Below are positions 22,328 through 35,700 of a stretch of DNA of 64,000 nucleotides, in pieces. Made by a program: the position numbers and the translations under genes. How positions within the stretch are numbered: the stretch's first letter is position 1; each line of letters starts with the position of its first letter. The stretch comes from Chrysogorgia sp. JL179-B06. Taxonomy: Eukaryota; Cnidaria; Anthozoa; Scleralcyonacea; Chrysogorgiidae. The notes under the pieces are model-generated. The model was not told the origin of the DNA. It was given only the letters and a program-made list of their open reading frames with translations, and searched no databases. Location: the NCBI GenBank assembly GCA_035772405.1, contig JAYKKM010000173.1:593501-657500 (forward strand), given 5' to 3'.

Positions 22328-22539
22328 CGCAGGGTAGGGTCTGTCGTGACTCAAAGTAAACAATGGTGATCTTAAGCTAATATTAAAGTTCATTTAGGTT
22401 TTTCTCCTCTGATTATTTTAAATAACGTTTTAGTGTGTTGCAATTCCTGCGCTCTGTTTACAGGGCAATACGTATTGAGGAACACAGAAAATCTTCCACA
22501 GTTATGGGATAAAATATGGCTATGAGAATAGTGTAAATC

Positions 22540-23030
22540 TTTTTAAGAAGCTTGGTTTGCTGACTTTCTATACGATGAAACAAAGCTTCTTAAATGCTCT
22601 CTCGTTTACAAAAGATTGCATGGTTATACGGCAGAATATCTCGCGAACATTCTTCCAAGAGATGTTGACACACAATAGAATCACAAGAAATGGACACATC
22701 ACTCTTTATTGTCCAATATATAAATTTGAATCAGACGGTAGTAACTCATTTTCAGTTTCAATAACTCTATGGAACAGTGTTCCAACTAACATCCGTAGCT
22801 TACCATAGTTTTAAAAAATCGTACAGAAAATTATTGTCTAACATACGATAATATTACCCATTTTACCTTATCTAAGCGCTATTGTATTTGTATTTGTATT
22901 TTAGATTTAAATTTTTATATCCTATTATATCCACATATAGTATCTGAAGGCCGCACATTTTTCAGTTATATATAGCTAACTGTTATGCATGCGTTTACCC
23001 TCTTGAAATAAAGTTTTTACATAACATTAC
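22540..23030 (+). pseudogene. LINE C-terminal remnant with AATAAAG-type end
   Basis: The ORF 22557-22808 ends SFSVSITLWNSVPTNIRSLP, the usual last motif of jockey/CR1-type ORF2 (LWNSLP..IR). The rest is decayed. The 3' part ends TTGAAATAAAGTTTTTA near 23010. Confidence 0.6.
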
Positions 23031-23308
23031 ATATGAACAAAGCCCGTAGTCTTTAAAATTACTCGATCTTGAGAGCATGATCTTTGACACTAACTTGTGA
23101 CACTTGGAACAACAACCAAGATTCAGCTTGTCTTAACAACTTGAAATAGACTTGTTGGTATAAGCTGCAGCCTATTTGAACCGATTTGTAATCATGAATG
23201 GCGTGGATTTTGAAGAAGTATAGAAACTTAAAATTCTGCTGGTGTTTTCACGAAGCTCAATTTAACATTGCGAAACACATTGTTAACGTAAACATCGATA
23301 GGTTTATA

Positions 23309-23491
23309 CTGTTTGAACGTAAATATTCGTAAAATTTGGCAGAAAAACCACGAGTATCCATAGATGTTTCGAAAGGCTAAAAGGCTTATTCGACATTGTG
23401 TCGTTTGAACGTAAATATTCGTAAAATTTGTTAGAGAAACCACAAGTATCCATAGATGTTTCGAAATGCTAAAAGGCTTCGACGTTGTGTC
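23309..23491. repeat. Tandem duplication of about 93 bp
   Basis: Two copies of GTTTGAACGTAAATATTCGT..ATCCATAGATGTTTCGAAA..CTAAAAGGCTT..TTGTGTC follow head to tail. The minus ORF at 23228-23527 inherits a repeated peptide from it; no domain. Confidence 0.85.
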
Positions 23492-23529
23492 GTCAGCTCT
23501 TGTCTTGTTCTGCTTTCTTGCCTGCATGC

Positions 23530-26506
23530 CTCTGGCTATTTCTACACAATGTGCACTGTTTAAGGTAGACTAAAAGACAGAGAAGATAGAAGACAAAATT
23601 CTAACTAGCAAATATGTTCTTTAAGGTCCCAGTTGAAGTCCTAGCTCCTTGAAACAGAAACATTTGGTTGTATGGATCTCATCCATGTCTCTGTGCGTTG
23701 CTATAGAATCAGGTTCGTGTAATATGTTATCGTTTTATTCACGGCTACGATTCGCGTCACATTTGAATGACGCCATAATTCATTATCGCTAGTTTTACAA
23801 ACTGAGCCACACACGTTGTCGGTAAATGTGATCTAAGTAGATAATATAAGGAACTTAGAGCGGCGGCGGTAGATAAACAATTTAAGTTTTGATACTTAAA
23901 CGAAACCACTTTTTGTGTCTACTGACGTAGTCAGTAAACACTTAGCAATCGAAATGTCTTTTTTCCCCTTGCAGTAACAACTTTAATCTTACAACAACAA
24001 ATAAATACAACTATTAAATTAGAATGAATTTGTTCTTCCTGGGTGTACAATACGACAAACAGTACTTAGCTCGCTACTTTATATGATTGATGTTACTATA
24101 CTACATTACGTTATATAAGAAAAACAAAAAAGAAGAAAACAAAGTATCAGGAAATAAAATTTCTGAAAACAAAGTATCCAATTGTCATTGAAACTTGATT
24201 GTCGCACAGGCAATCTCAATGTTACCCGGATCGAGTTCGACTTTCTTTCGCAGACATCTAGAGCCACGAACACACAGGATGGCAGAACGCACAAGAGCAA
24301 ATGACAGTTTTGAGCGAATCCAGTTTGTTACGAAGTGATGATAGTACCGTCAAGAACTTTTCAGTTTCGCGGCCACTCCCTCCATATGGAGTGAAGATCA
24401 GCGGAGTAAAAGAGCCATGTTCCACATCAATGACTCATGGTAATCGAAATGTTGTTTGGTTGTGGCACTACGTCATAACCGAACACGTTCCGGAAGACTG
24501 CGAAAGTTCACCGAGATCGTTTGTTGCTTACCGAATAGGCTTGTTCCTTCGCGATAGGTATTGAACTACTTTTGTTGTTTATCTGAGCCATTGTGTTTAC
24601 ACTGACCTACATTTTGGTCAGGTTCTTGTGTGTAAATTTCACGAACTACACGAATTTGAACGAAGACAGTGCAGTGTGTTTGCAATGACAACTAACATTT
24701 TTGGCCAGGCGCTATATTTTGTGTTTCAGTGGTTGGCTCGCGTGGTTTAAATTTAATAGTGATACTGCCAGGTAATTTCAAAATCGTTTAATATTTTAGC
24801 CGAAATAATTGTATATCGAAACTTATGAACCTAGTACGGGTATTAATGTTTCCCGTCGCACATATTTGTCATATTATATCCGAAACAAACGCGTCACAAT
24901 TCACTCAAACATGATCTACACCTTCGCTAAACTTTCGTAGATATAACAGTGAAAGAAATACGATTTTAGACATTGCTAGCCTACAACCTATATGATTTGA
25001 ATAAACTTATAATTTTCAAATATGTTTAAAATGTTTGCCCCCATTCCCATTTCCGCTGTATAGCGTGACAATTAATTAGCGCGAAACTATCTTCTAGTTC
25101 AGCACCCGTTCTTATAGCCTCGGACATACTCACAAAGAAGGGACACAAGCCAATCAGGGCGTAGCCAAGGGGGGCTAGGGGGGGCGGGCTCCCCCATCTA
25201 CACATTTGGCCCCCCAGTCCCCTGAATGTCTAATGCTAAATTCAAGTAAGATCTGTTGTTAGTCATGATGCTGATAGGCTTACCAGTGGAATCAGTGTTC
25301 ACAGTAACACACTCACATGAAGTTTAAACTGTGCAGAATTACGCTTGCGAGAGCCTAGGTCCTTTTGACCAGCGTCGGCTAAATGACGAAAGACTCTGCT
25401 GCATCGAATGCAAATATTGTGATCCATGGTTATTTATCTTGTTGTCAGACTTTACCAGGTTGGTCAAGGACTCCAACTATGTACAAATTAATCTTAAATA
25501 TAATCAATTTTATTTAAATTTTTTTCAACCAGCCGCTAGTGCAGGAATTTTTTTCGGGAAAATTGTTTTCGGGAAAATGCCCTCACAGGGCTTCAAACAT
25601 TCAACATTTTCTGGGGCTGATGCCCCTATACCCCATACTACACCATATAATGCTTTATAATTCTAATCTAACTGCACCCCCAAGCACGCGTTGCGTACCT
25701 ACTTTTAATTTAAGGTGGCTCCCTAGGGATTTTTAAAAGTGCGCGACCTGATTGCTAATTTGGCGGGAAATTTACTGATAATCGGGACATTTTATGACGT
25801 CAAAAAAGCCCGAAAATAATAATAATAATAATATTTAATCAGGGAGCAAAACGCAAATATCTTGCGTTTCCTTCTGAAAGTTTTTATCTAGCCTTCTCAA
25901 ACTCATTAATAATTCATGAATTATCATATGGCTGCCAATCCATGAACGTATACCGCATCACATGCATGAGTTTTGATACCCAATGAAAACCTGTAGGAAA
26001 CTTGCTAGTGAACTGGATCACATTTCTTAATCTACATATTAAAATAAAATCGCTATGGGAGCAAATCGCTAAAGGAATACTCGTTTGAGAAGCTAGATCA
26101 AACACTCGTTTGTCGTGTTTCATCAGGGCACTCCAAACACTCGAAAACAATAAAAACCTCGGGCTACGCCCTCGGTTTTCATTTGTTTTCTCGTGTTTGG
26201 AACCCCTGATGAAACACTCAAACTCGTGTTTGATCTATTACATCCTCATATTTAGAGAAGTCTGCTAATCGATTTTTGTGAAAGTCTTTCTATTTCAATT
26301 GAACCACAACATTTTAAAAAGCATTCCGCGGAAACTCGGCCACTCACAGAGTAGTTTCATCAGGTTTACCCCAGGTGTGACGTTAACAACTTTCCAGTTG
26401 TTTCTTTCCAGTCGGAAAACCACGGGAAATAAGCCGTACAACACCAAATTTGTTACTCTGTTGAGTCTTTGACGTCACAGATTTGTAGCTCTGCATTATG
26501 ATATTG
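23530..26506. other. Long noncoding stretch, no recognised gene
   Basis: Small ORFs (24106-24300, 24301-24564, 25331-25660, 25914-26150) show no domain or splice pattern I could support. 25140-25215 holds GGGGGGC-rich sequence typical of decayed palindromic MITEs. 25716-25740 starts like a TTAA element end (TTAAGGTGGCTCCCTAGGG). 26100-26250 has an inverted pairing around AAACACTCGTTTG..AAACACGAGTTTG-type arms. Confidence 0.5.
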
Positions 26507-26510
26507 TTAA

Positions 26511-26932
26511 AGTGCCCATAACCTCAAAATATTTTATTGTCTTGTTTGGAAGAACTTTTAAAATGATAAAGTAACTTCTTTTGAAGATTTTCGTTTCTTT
26601 GCTTTCTTTTTTAGATATATCAGTTTGTTTGATATGTAAATGTCTGGAATTTCGTCACACGTGCATAATGACTTATTGGAGAAATGTTGTGGGAGAAACG
26701 CACACACATGTTATTCACACTTTAGTGTTTTTATTTCATGAACGCAAAGATATATAACATTCTCTGATAACTCATTATGCATGTGTGACGAAATTCCAGA
26801 TATTTGCATATCAAACAAACTGATATATCTCAAAAAGAAAGCGAATAAGTGAAAATCTTCAAAAGAAGTTACTTTATCATTTTAAAAGTTCTTCCAAACA
26901 AGACAATAAAACATTTTGAGGTTAGGGGCACT
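26511..26932. mobile_element. TTAA-flanked foldback element, 422 bp
   Basis: The left end AGTGCCCATAACCTC and the right end GAGGTTAGGGGCACT are complementary, and the arms run about 165 bp each around a central region. TTAA lies directly outside both ends (26507-26510, 26933-26936). No coding capacity. A solo arm of the same subfamily is at 22111-22178. Confidence 0.9.
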
Positions 26933-27599
26933 TTAATTAGGCAAAATATTACAACAAGATGGCAGATGACAGGACTGTCTTTCTCATAATTAGTGCTGTT
27001 GTTTTACAGAAGAGTAGTTTTCTATACTTCGATTACCTAAAGTCTATTTGTTAATCAGAAAGTAAAAAAGGCGAGGGGTTAGGAAGAAACAATAGGCGGG
27101 TCCTTAGGATTAGCGTTCGTTCCTTGGAAAGTATTCTAAAAATGGGAAAACATCTGTCATTTATATCTAGCCTGGGTGAACTTGTTAATATTTTTTGGTA
27201 ACTACGATGTTAGCCTGCAATGCTCATCATTCCCTACTAGTACATTTCAATTGAAAGTAAAAACTCTGCCGAGTTAAAGGACATTTTCTTTGTGGAAAGG
27301 AACTTCGACTGAGCCAGTGAAAGGTGTTAGGAGTTCGTGTCAAACCATGTGTAGTTTGTCGCGTGACATACCTGAGAATCATGGAGTTGTTGGCGACGTC
27401 GCTGGGGGACAAATTATTACTACTTATGTCTTATGTCAATCATGAGATTTCGACCAGTAGAAATACGCGGTCGTCAGCGGTCGAGATTGATGAAAATTAC
27501 CACGGCTTGCTGTGCAGGCTATCCCTCCCTTCGCCCCAGTCTCCTCCCGTTTCATTTCCCCAGGAGCTACCACCCCAAGAGCCAAGAGCCTGCAATACT

Positions 27600-27800
27600 G
27601 CAAAGTATTTTCTTGCCGAACAACTTCATGTCTATGAGCTGGGAGACCCGGGTTCAAATCCTGGGTCGGACCACCACTCAGGGTCTTAAAATAATTGAAG
27701 AGAAGGTGCTGCCTTTCTAACAACACCAGCAAATGGTAAGACGGATCTTCTTGGAAAACGACCTTAAATCGTAGGCCCTCGGAATCCCTATCAGTTGGGT
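27600..27800 (+). mobile_element. tRNA-derived SINE with a conserved central block
   Basis: A B box (GGGTTCAAATCCTGGG, about 27650-27665) is followed by CCACTCAGGGTCTTAAAATA and the block CGACCTTAAATCGTAGGCCC. The last two recur at 41497-41632. The A box is not clear. A conserved central block shared between loci suggests one of the core-bearing SINE superfamilies; which one cannot be decided by eye. Confidence 0.7.
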
Positions 27801-28589
27801 TTTCCGTTCACCTAAGAGTGATAAAACTGAATAGTCGAACGCTTAAAACATGAGCCTATGACTCGGATAAATAGGGCAACCTTATCCTACGTGATCGACT
27901 CTAAATAAATCATACTCGTACTCATATAAGGACTAGATATTTCTATCCAGGGGGGGCGACCAAAGCAAAATTTTCGTTGTACCTGTCAGTGGCGAAGCTA
28001 GTCGTGATAACTATTAATCCGAGCGACGTAGGCGTGAGGCTTCCCCGAACAATGACACACCCTGCTCTCCTGCTGTGAGCCCCAATCGAATAGTTTTCCT
28101 GGGCCCTATTTTTGAGCCACGCCGCCTCTGGGAACCACTGGCACTGACAACATATATTAATGCAATGGTCAGCGATTCCGACATGGACATTCAGGACGGG
28201 TTTTTTCAACCGGGGCTACCTTTTAGCCTCAATCATTCCGCGATTTCCGCCCTTCTGCTTTGTTAAAAAAGAAAGCCTACTAGAGTAGGGCTGCGTAAAC
28301 TAGAGAAATATTAGTACTTTAGTTTAGTAAAATACTTGGGTTAACATGCAAAGATATTGTGATTATTTTTTTAATTACTTCTATGACAGTTTAACCGAAC
28401 ATTAATAGGAAGATGTTGTTTTCGAACTTCTACTTTCGAATTCAATTTTTTTGCTGCAATTTTTCTTTCAAATTCAATTCCGATAAAGCTATTCCGGCCC
28501 CCCTTTTATAATATTGGGGAGGGGGGGGGGGGCTGCGGCCCCGCCTGTTCCTATCGATTTTGTCACGTATAAAAGTTTCACTCAGTTTT

Positions 28590-28680
28590 TATTTCACTTT
28601 TCGTTTCACTCTCTAACGGAGGACCTCCGCTCGAAACGTTAGATATCCTATTCAACATTTCAGCACTACAACAGTATTTT
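28590..28680 (+). mobile_element. Fragment related to Penelope-like element ends (tentative)
   Basis: CCTCCGCTCGAAACGTTAG matches the 51321-51335 motif CTCCGCTCGAAACGT, and the following TTTCAGCACTACAACAG resembles the ACGCAGCAC segments after 51400 and 58145. The CTGATGA part is mutated here. Confidence 0.4.
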
Positions 28681-28804
28681 GTAACATCCCACTCCAGTTT
28701 GCTCAAAGTGTGGCTCAGCCTGGAGTTTGGCTGGTGCTCTCTGCTGTTGTGGTTGACCTCCAGAAGATCTTTTAATTTTTACTTTATTTTTATTCTTACC
28801 GATC

Positions 28805-29058
28805 TGGGATCGCTAAAATTATCTTTTTACCGCTTTTTTATCTTTTTACCGCTAAAATTATCTTTTTACCGTTTTTTTATCTTTTTACCGCTAAAATTAT
28901 CTTTCTACCGCTTTTTTATCTTTTTACCACTAAAATTATCTTTTTACCGCTAAAATTATCTTTTTACCGCTAAAATTATCTTTTTACCGCTAAAATTATC
29001 TTTTTACCGCTAAAATTATTTTTTTACCGCTAAAATTATCTTTTTACCGCTTTTTGAC
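28805..29058 (+). repeat. 20-bp tandem repeat
   Basis: Units of CGCTAAAATTATCTTTTTAC alternate at first with CGCTTTTTTATCTTTTTAC and then become uniform, about 13 units. The ORF 28699-28953 reads through it and is not a gene. Confidence 0.93.
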
Positions 29059-29390
29059 GTTGTTTTTTTGTTATCGTTCTTGTAATTTACCAGTGGCAAA
29101 TCCATTATAATAAAATAAATAAAAATAAATTTGCAAAAGAAACCTGAGCTCTCGTTTCGTTTCCCCATTTTAATAAATAATTACATTTATAATATTTTCT
29201 AGTCGTCGTAAAATATTTCCTAAATTTTTCTGACACTACCTACCGCAAAATTGCGAAAATGAGCCGTGTAAAAATGAGCCCTACAGGCGACACCCTCGGA
29301 GACGGACACCCCCAGAAATGGACACCGCGCGAGATAAGCTCATGCGATGTGTTTTTGACAGGGTTTTGTGGAAGTAAAATAAGGAGTTCC

Positions 29391-29876
29391 AAGTGGCACT
29401 ATGACCGAATACTTGCCTATCCAAATTTTGAGTTTATTTAGAAGTACTTTTGTAATGAGGACAAATATCGTTCTCTCTTAGTCAATATTTCATCTTATTT
29501 TAGAGATATTCAGGTCTTTGAAACATGCAATCATTTGACACATGACGTTATTTACTCACACAAATTTCCAAAAAGACGAATATCTCCGGAAATAATTGGT
29601 AGATTGTATAGAAACTTATCGATGTATGCTTATACGAATGGTACAGGGTACTGTGTACATAAATTGCTGGTGATATTTTCCTCAGTATTGAGAATTTTGT
29701 TGAGTTCGTGTGAGTAAATGACGTAATCAAGTTACATTTGCATATTCGGAAAACATGAATATCTTTTGAACAAGATGATATATTGACTAAGCGAGAACAC
29801 TATTCTTCTTCATTTTAAAAGTACTTTTTAAAAATAAAATCTAAATAAGGTCGACGATTTTCCATCGTAGTGCCAC
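29391..29876. mobile_element. Foldback element, about 485 bp
   Basis: The arms begin GTGGCACTATGACC and end CATCGTAGTGCCA. Complementary stretches include CTTAGTCAATAT and GTGTGAGTAAATGACG. The two 60-codon ORFs on opposite strands (29535-29717, 29548-29730) arise from the palindrome. TTAA flanks are not intact. It lies directly beside the next element. Confidence 0.7.
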
Positions 29877-29881
29877 GTTAG

Positions 29882-30308
29882 AGGACATTGGCAACAAAAA
29901 TGAAGTTTGTCTAATATGAAAGAACTCATAAAATGATAGAGCAACACCTTTTACAACTTTTCCGTATTTTACTTCGTTTTTGAAATATTTCAATTTGTTT
30001 GATATGTAAATGATATGGTCTCTGACGTCAAGTGCAGGGTAGAGAATTTCACTCATTAAATATATAGTGATTGTTAAGTTTACAACGTTCATTATCACGA
30101 GGAGTTATTATATGCACATTTTCAAGTAAATTTGTGGAACAAATTTGAAGATGTACCCTGCACTTCAGAGACCATCTCATTTACATGTCAAACAAACTGA
30201 AATATTTCAAAAACGAAGTAAAATACGGAAAAGTTATAAAAGGTGTTACTCTATCATTTTACGAGTTCTTTCATATTAGACAAACTTAATTTGTGTTGCC
30301 AATGCCCT
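29882..30308. mobile_element. TTAA-type foldback element, 427 bp
   Basis: The left end AGGACATTGGCAAC and the right end GTTGCCAATGCCCTT pair, with arms of about 155 bp (AGTTTGTCTAATATGAAAGA and its complement). Right flank TTAA is intact (30309-30312); left flank is TTAG. Confidence 0.8.
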
Positions 30309-30312
30309 TTAA

Positions 30313-31351
30313 AGATATGGTTTATACACAACGATTGTATATATAGTCACGCAAATGTTTCAATATTCTCGTGAGTAAATCTACTATATCACATATGCCA
30401 GGGTAAGAAATTGATTAAATTAATTAATTAAATTAATTAATTACGGATACGGATTTCTTATTCTAAATATATTTTATTTGTTTATTTACAAGCTTTGCCA
30501 CACTGAGTAGCAGGGAAACCCCACAGAGCTTATCACTCCATTACGGGGTCTCTACATAGCCCAATTCTCATTCTAATGCATGTGATTTACTCGCGAAAGT
30601 AACAAGGTGCCTTTCTGGGGAACGACGCTGTACTCACGTGAATAAATCTACTAAGTAACATGCGCCAGGATGCGAAATCGGCCCGATTAATCACAGTGTG
30701 TAAACGTTGTGTCTGATCTGTTTCAAGGCACAAATAAAGGTAGAGCGTAGTTGGTCGAAGGGGTGTATTCTCGGTGGGGAAAGCACTCCGAAGGCTCATT
30801 TTCGGAATTTTGAAGCAAGCGAAGTTTATTTTACATAGTTTCTGACGGCGATGTCCAACTCTTGAAGTTTACATGTTAGCGAACAACCTTTTGGTTCTTT
30901 TCGTGAATCTGACGGGATACAACGCGCAATTGAACGCAATCTCTTATATAGCTTTCATCAATTCCCTGATTTGGGCTACAAGATATTGGTATAGACTTCA
31001 AAGTTGGACATCGACGACTTTGAGTTTGGCACTAATTAGTTGCGGGGAGCCAAGGAGGCCAGCGATCTTTGCTATGTCGTAAACTCTTTAAAGCGATCTC
31101 GCGTTTGGGGATTTTATATGTCCGTAATATTTGGGTCTTCCTGAGCAAAATCATAATATATATTGTCAGCCGAAAATTTCATCTTCATGGAGTTTTTCGC
31201 TGTCAAAGTTACCGGATGAAACAACTGATACTGTTGAAATAAATGGTGTTTAAAGCTCGTCCATATCTCGCTATATTGAGATATTTCGATTTGAAAAATC
31301 ACTTGAAACTTAGTACATGAACGCATCTCATGACACGGAACATCACCAACG
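30313..31351. other. Noncoding stretch, no recognised gene
   Basis: It contains a short AATTAATT-rich tract near 30415-30445. Small ORFs at 30587-30799 and 30873-31082 have no recognisable domain. Confidence 0.55.
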
Positions 31352-31355
31352 TTAA

Positions 31356-31765
31356 AGGAGAACTGTACCCAAAAAATAAATTACTTTTAACTAAAAGTCC
31401 TTTAAGTACATTGTATAATGTTTAGAAATGTTAATAGTTTTACGGTATCCGTTCTTGTGCTTGAGAAATAACGTTTTCATTCTCGTATTTGTGTCATTCT
31501 GGAGATTGCTCGACGGCTAAGACGCGATTTCTTTTTTAAATTTGACGTCACTGACGTCAAAATTGATAAGAAAACCACAGGTGTACATGAACTTAGAACC
31601 GTCGAGCAAACTCTAAAATGACGGCATCCAGAAGCATAAAATACGGGAATGAAAACGTTATTTCTATTATTATGAGAGCAGATACCTTAAAACTATTAAC
31701 ATTTCTAAACATACTTAAATGCCTTTTATTTAAAAGTAATTTGTTTTTTGACTGCAATCTCCCTT
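31356..31765. mobile_element. TTAA-flanked foldback element, 410 bp
   Basis: TTAA at 31352-31355 and 31766-31769. The arms pair from AGGAGAACTGTACCC to GACTGCAATCTCCCTT, then strongly at AATGTTAATAGTTTTA and AATAACGTTTTCATTC. A further piece of this subfamily is at 41270-41400. Confidence 0.85.
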
Positions 31766-31769
31766 TTAA

Positions 31770-32330
31770 AGTATTCTCGGTGACGCATGTGAACAGCGTT
31801 TGTCGTTGTGGTTCCTTTTTTTATGGTAAATGTCGAACCATTCATCATCTTAATTTTGGATGAAAAATTCAATTAAAATATCGCAGAAAGCAACCTTTTG
31901 CAAGAAAAACGTGGGTGTCATTCATTCGCAATTTCTTTCAATGATAAAAGTCCAAGCCTCTTAACCGATCGTCACCATTCTCATTTGTTTAAGGTGCCTA
32001 ATGTTTACGACAAGATAAACCGCAGTCGTACAAGAACGAACGCGAAAATCGCAGGCCATCTTGGATCCCCGCAGCTGCACTAGGGTAGGCATAAGCCAAG
32101 GGAGCACGCCAGAATGCGATTTGGGCAGTGAATTAGAACATTTTAGAAAACAAGCGTCATCTTGAATATATTAATGCGGTGTATACCATTAGCGTATCGC
32201 AGGCGCCGCGCCGAGCGAAACCCAAGCGCGGAGCGACGTTCACTGGCCAAATCGCATTCTGGCGTTCTCCTTTGCATAAACGTGTTGCCGTATATTAATT
32301 GTATACCATTTCCTATAATCTGCATGTCGG
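31770..32330. other. Downstream flank of lmx
   Basis: This is the region just 3' of the lmx stop codon on the minus strand, so it may include its 3' UTR. CCAAATCGCATTCTGGCGT (about 32245-32265) and an inverted counterpart (CCAGAATGCGATTTGG, 32109-32124) flank a GC-rich segment, suggesting a small palindromic element in the UTR region. Confidence 0.45.
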
Positions 32331-32701
32331 CTAGAAGGAATTCAACATATCATGCATAAGTTCGAGGTGATTCTGTCCATTTTGTGTGTTGATGTTTGTG
32401 AGACTGTTCAACTCGGACGGTGACCCGAAAGGGACCGGGGGCGACATATGGTCTTCCATTCCAGGCAATCCCTCCATGGAGTGCGACATCATGTCTGGAA
32501 TGACTTCGAGTTGTTTCATGTTTGGCGGGAATGGGTAGCCCATCATTTGCCCGATGTGGCTCGGGACACCAGGCGGGAATTGTCCCTGCGAGATTACTTG
32601 ACCAAGGGTACCGTAGTGAGACATGGGTGGTAATGGTATTGATCCCGGTTGTCCCATTTGTAGCGGACTGTCACATCCGTTCGAGTTCTTTTTGATGCTA
32701 T
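32331..32701 (-). CDS. lmx: lmx exon 7, C-terminal region and stop
   Basis: The acceptor is CGTTTAG. The first two bases complete an Asp codon (phase 1), and about 122 residues rich in Pro, Met, Gly and Ser follow, with no recognised domain. The end, LMHDMLNSF and a TAG stop, resembles the conserved tail of LMX1 proteins. No AATAAA on the minus strand was found in the 500 bp after the stop, so the 3' UTR end is unknown. Confidence 0.88.
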
Positions 32702-35700
32702 CTAAACGAACGATACCGTAAATGACCATTAGTCATTCTTCTCTAATTATGCGCCTCTAATAAACACCTTTCTCTAATAAACATCGAGAACGAGAGATTT
32801 ATGCGGCATACAGCCCCAGGGCTGTATATCGCATAAATATCGACGTTCGAGGTGTTTATCTGACTTATTATTACTTTGAGGAGGTTTCCAACAAAGTTTT
32901 GTCGATTTTGTCCACCTTGGACAAAGATTTTCCTAGTTGTTTCTTCGTTTCTTATCTTATTAGTATTCATAGGGATGTATGGCGCATACATCCCGCGGTA
33001 CATCAAAGGAAACCGACTCAATGTAATAATAATCTCTAATAAACACCTCTCTCTAATAAACACCCCTCTCTAATAAACACCTCTCTCTAATAAACACCTC
33101 TCTCTAATAAACACCTCTCTCTAATAAACACCTCTCTCTAATAAACACCTTTCTCTCTAATCCTCTTTCTAATAAACATCCCTCTTTAATAAACTCCCCT
33201 CTCTAATAAACACCCCTCTCTAATAAACACCCCTCTCTAATAAACACCCCTCTTTAATAAACTCCCCTCTCTAATAAACACCCGTCTTTAATAAACTCCC
33301 CTCTCTAATAAACACCCCTCTTTAATAAACTCCCCTCTCTAATAAACACCCGTCTTTACTAAACTCCCCTCTCTAATAAACACCTCTCTCTAATAAACAC
33401 CCCTCTCTAATAAACACCCCTCTCTAATAAACACCCCTCTTTAATAAACTCCCCTCTCTAATAAACACCCGTCTTTAATAAACTCCCCTCTCTAATAAAC
33501 ACCTCTTTCTAATAAACACCCCTCTTTAATAAACTCCCCTCTCTAATAAACACCTCTAATAAGCACCTCTCTCTCATAAACACCTCTCTCTAATAAACAC
33601 CTCTCTCTAATAAACATCCCTCTCTAATAAACACCTCTCTCTAATAAACACCCCTCTCTAATAAACACCTCTTTCTAATAAACATCCCTCTTTAATAAAC
33701 TCCCCTCTCTAATAAACACCCCTCTCTAATAAACATCCCTCTCTAATAAACACCTCTCTCTAATAAACACCTCTCTCTAATAAACACCTCTTTCTAATAA
33801 ACATCCCTCTTTAATAAACTCCCCTCTCTAATAAACTCCTCTCTCTAATAAACACCTCTCTCTAACAAACACCCCTCTTTAATAAACTCCCCTCTCTAAT
33901 AAACACCCGTCTTTAATAAACTCCCCTCTCTAATAAACACCCCTCTTTAATAAACACCCTTCTCTAATAAACACCTCTAATAAACACCTCTCTCTCATAA
34001 ACACCTCTCTCTCATAAACACCTCTCCCTCATAAACACCTCTCTAATAAACACCTCTCTCTAATAAACACCTCTCTCTAATAAACACCCTTCTCTAATAA
34101 ACACCCCTCTCTAATAAACATCCCTCTCTAATAAACACCTCTCTCTAATAAACACCTCTCTCTAATAAACACCTCTTTCTAATAAACATCCCTCTTTAAT
34201 AAACTCCCCTCTCTAATAAACTCCTCTCTCTAATAAACACCTCTCTCTAACAAACACCCCTCTTTAATAAACTCCCCTCTCTAATAAACACCCGTCTTTA
34301 ATAAACTCCCCTCTCTAATAAACACCCCTCTTTAATAAACACCCTTCTCTAATAAACACCTCTAATAAACACCTCTCTCTCATAAACACCTCTCTCTCAT
34401 AAACACCTCTCCCTCATAAACACCTCTCTAATAAACACCTCTCTCTAATAAACACCTCTCTTTAATAAACACCCTTCCCTAATAAGCACCTCTCTCTAAT
34501 AAATACCTCTCTCTAATAAGCACCTCTCTAATAAACATCTCTCTCTAATAAACACCCCTATCTAATAAACACCTCTCTCTAATAAACACCTCTCTCTAAT
34601 AAACACCTCTCTCTAATAAACACCTCTCTAATAAACACCTCTCTCTAATAAATACCTCTCTCTAATAAACACCTCTCTCTAATAAACACCTCTCTAATAA
34701 ACACCTCTCTCTAATAAACACCTCTCTCTAATAAACACCTCTCTCTAATAAACACCTCTCTCTAATAAACACCTCTCTCTAATAAACACCCCTCTCTAAT
34801 AAACACCTCTCTAATAAACACCTCTTTCTAATAAACATCCCTCTCTAATAAACACCCCTCTCTAATAAACACCTCTCTCTCATAAACACCTCTCTCTAAT
34901 AAACATCCCTCTCTAATAAACACCTCTCTCTAATAAACACCTCTCTCTAATAAACACCTCTCTAATAAGCACTTCTCTCTAATAAACACCTCTCTCTAAT
35001 AAACACCTCTCTCTAATAAACACCTCTTTAATAAACACCTCTCTCTAATAAACACCCTTCTCTAATAAACACCTCTCTCTAACAAACACCTCTCTAATAA
35101 ACACCTCTCTCTAATAAACACATCTCTCTAATAAACACCTCTCTAATAAACACCTCTCTCTAATAAACACCTCTCTCTAATGAACACCTCTCTCTAATAA
35201 ACACCTCTCTCTAATAAACACCTCTTTCTAATAAACATCCCTCTCTAATAAACACCCTTCTCTAATAAACACCTCTCTCTAATAAACACCTCTCTCTAAT
35301 AAACACCTCTCTCTAATAAACATCTCTCTCTAATAAACATCTCTCTCTAATAAAACACCCCTCTAATAAACACCCCTCTCTAATAAACACCTCTCTCTAA
35401 TAAACACATCTCTCTAATAAGCACCTCTCTCTAATAAACACCCCGCTCTAATAAACACCCATCTCTAATAAACACCTCTCTCTAATAAACACCTCTTTCT
35501 AATAAACACCTCTCTATAATAAACACCTCTCTAATAAACATCTCTCTCTAATAAACACCTCTCTCTAATAAACACCCCTCTCTAATAAACACCCCTCTCT
35601 AATAAACACCTCTCTCTCTAATAAACACCCCTCTAATAAACACCCCTCTCTAATAAACACACCCCTCTAATAAACACCCCTCTCTAATAAACACACCCCT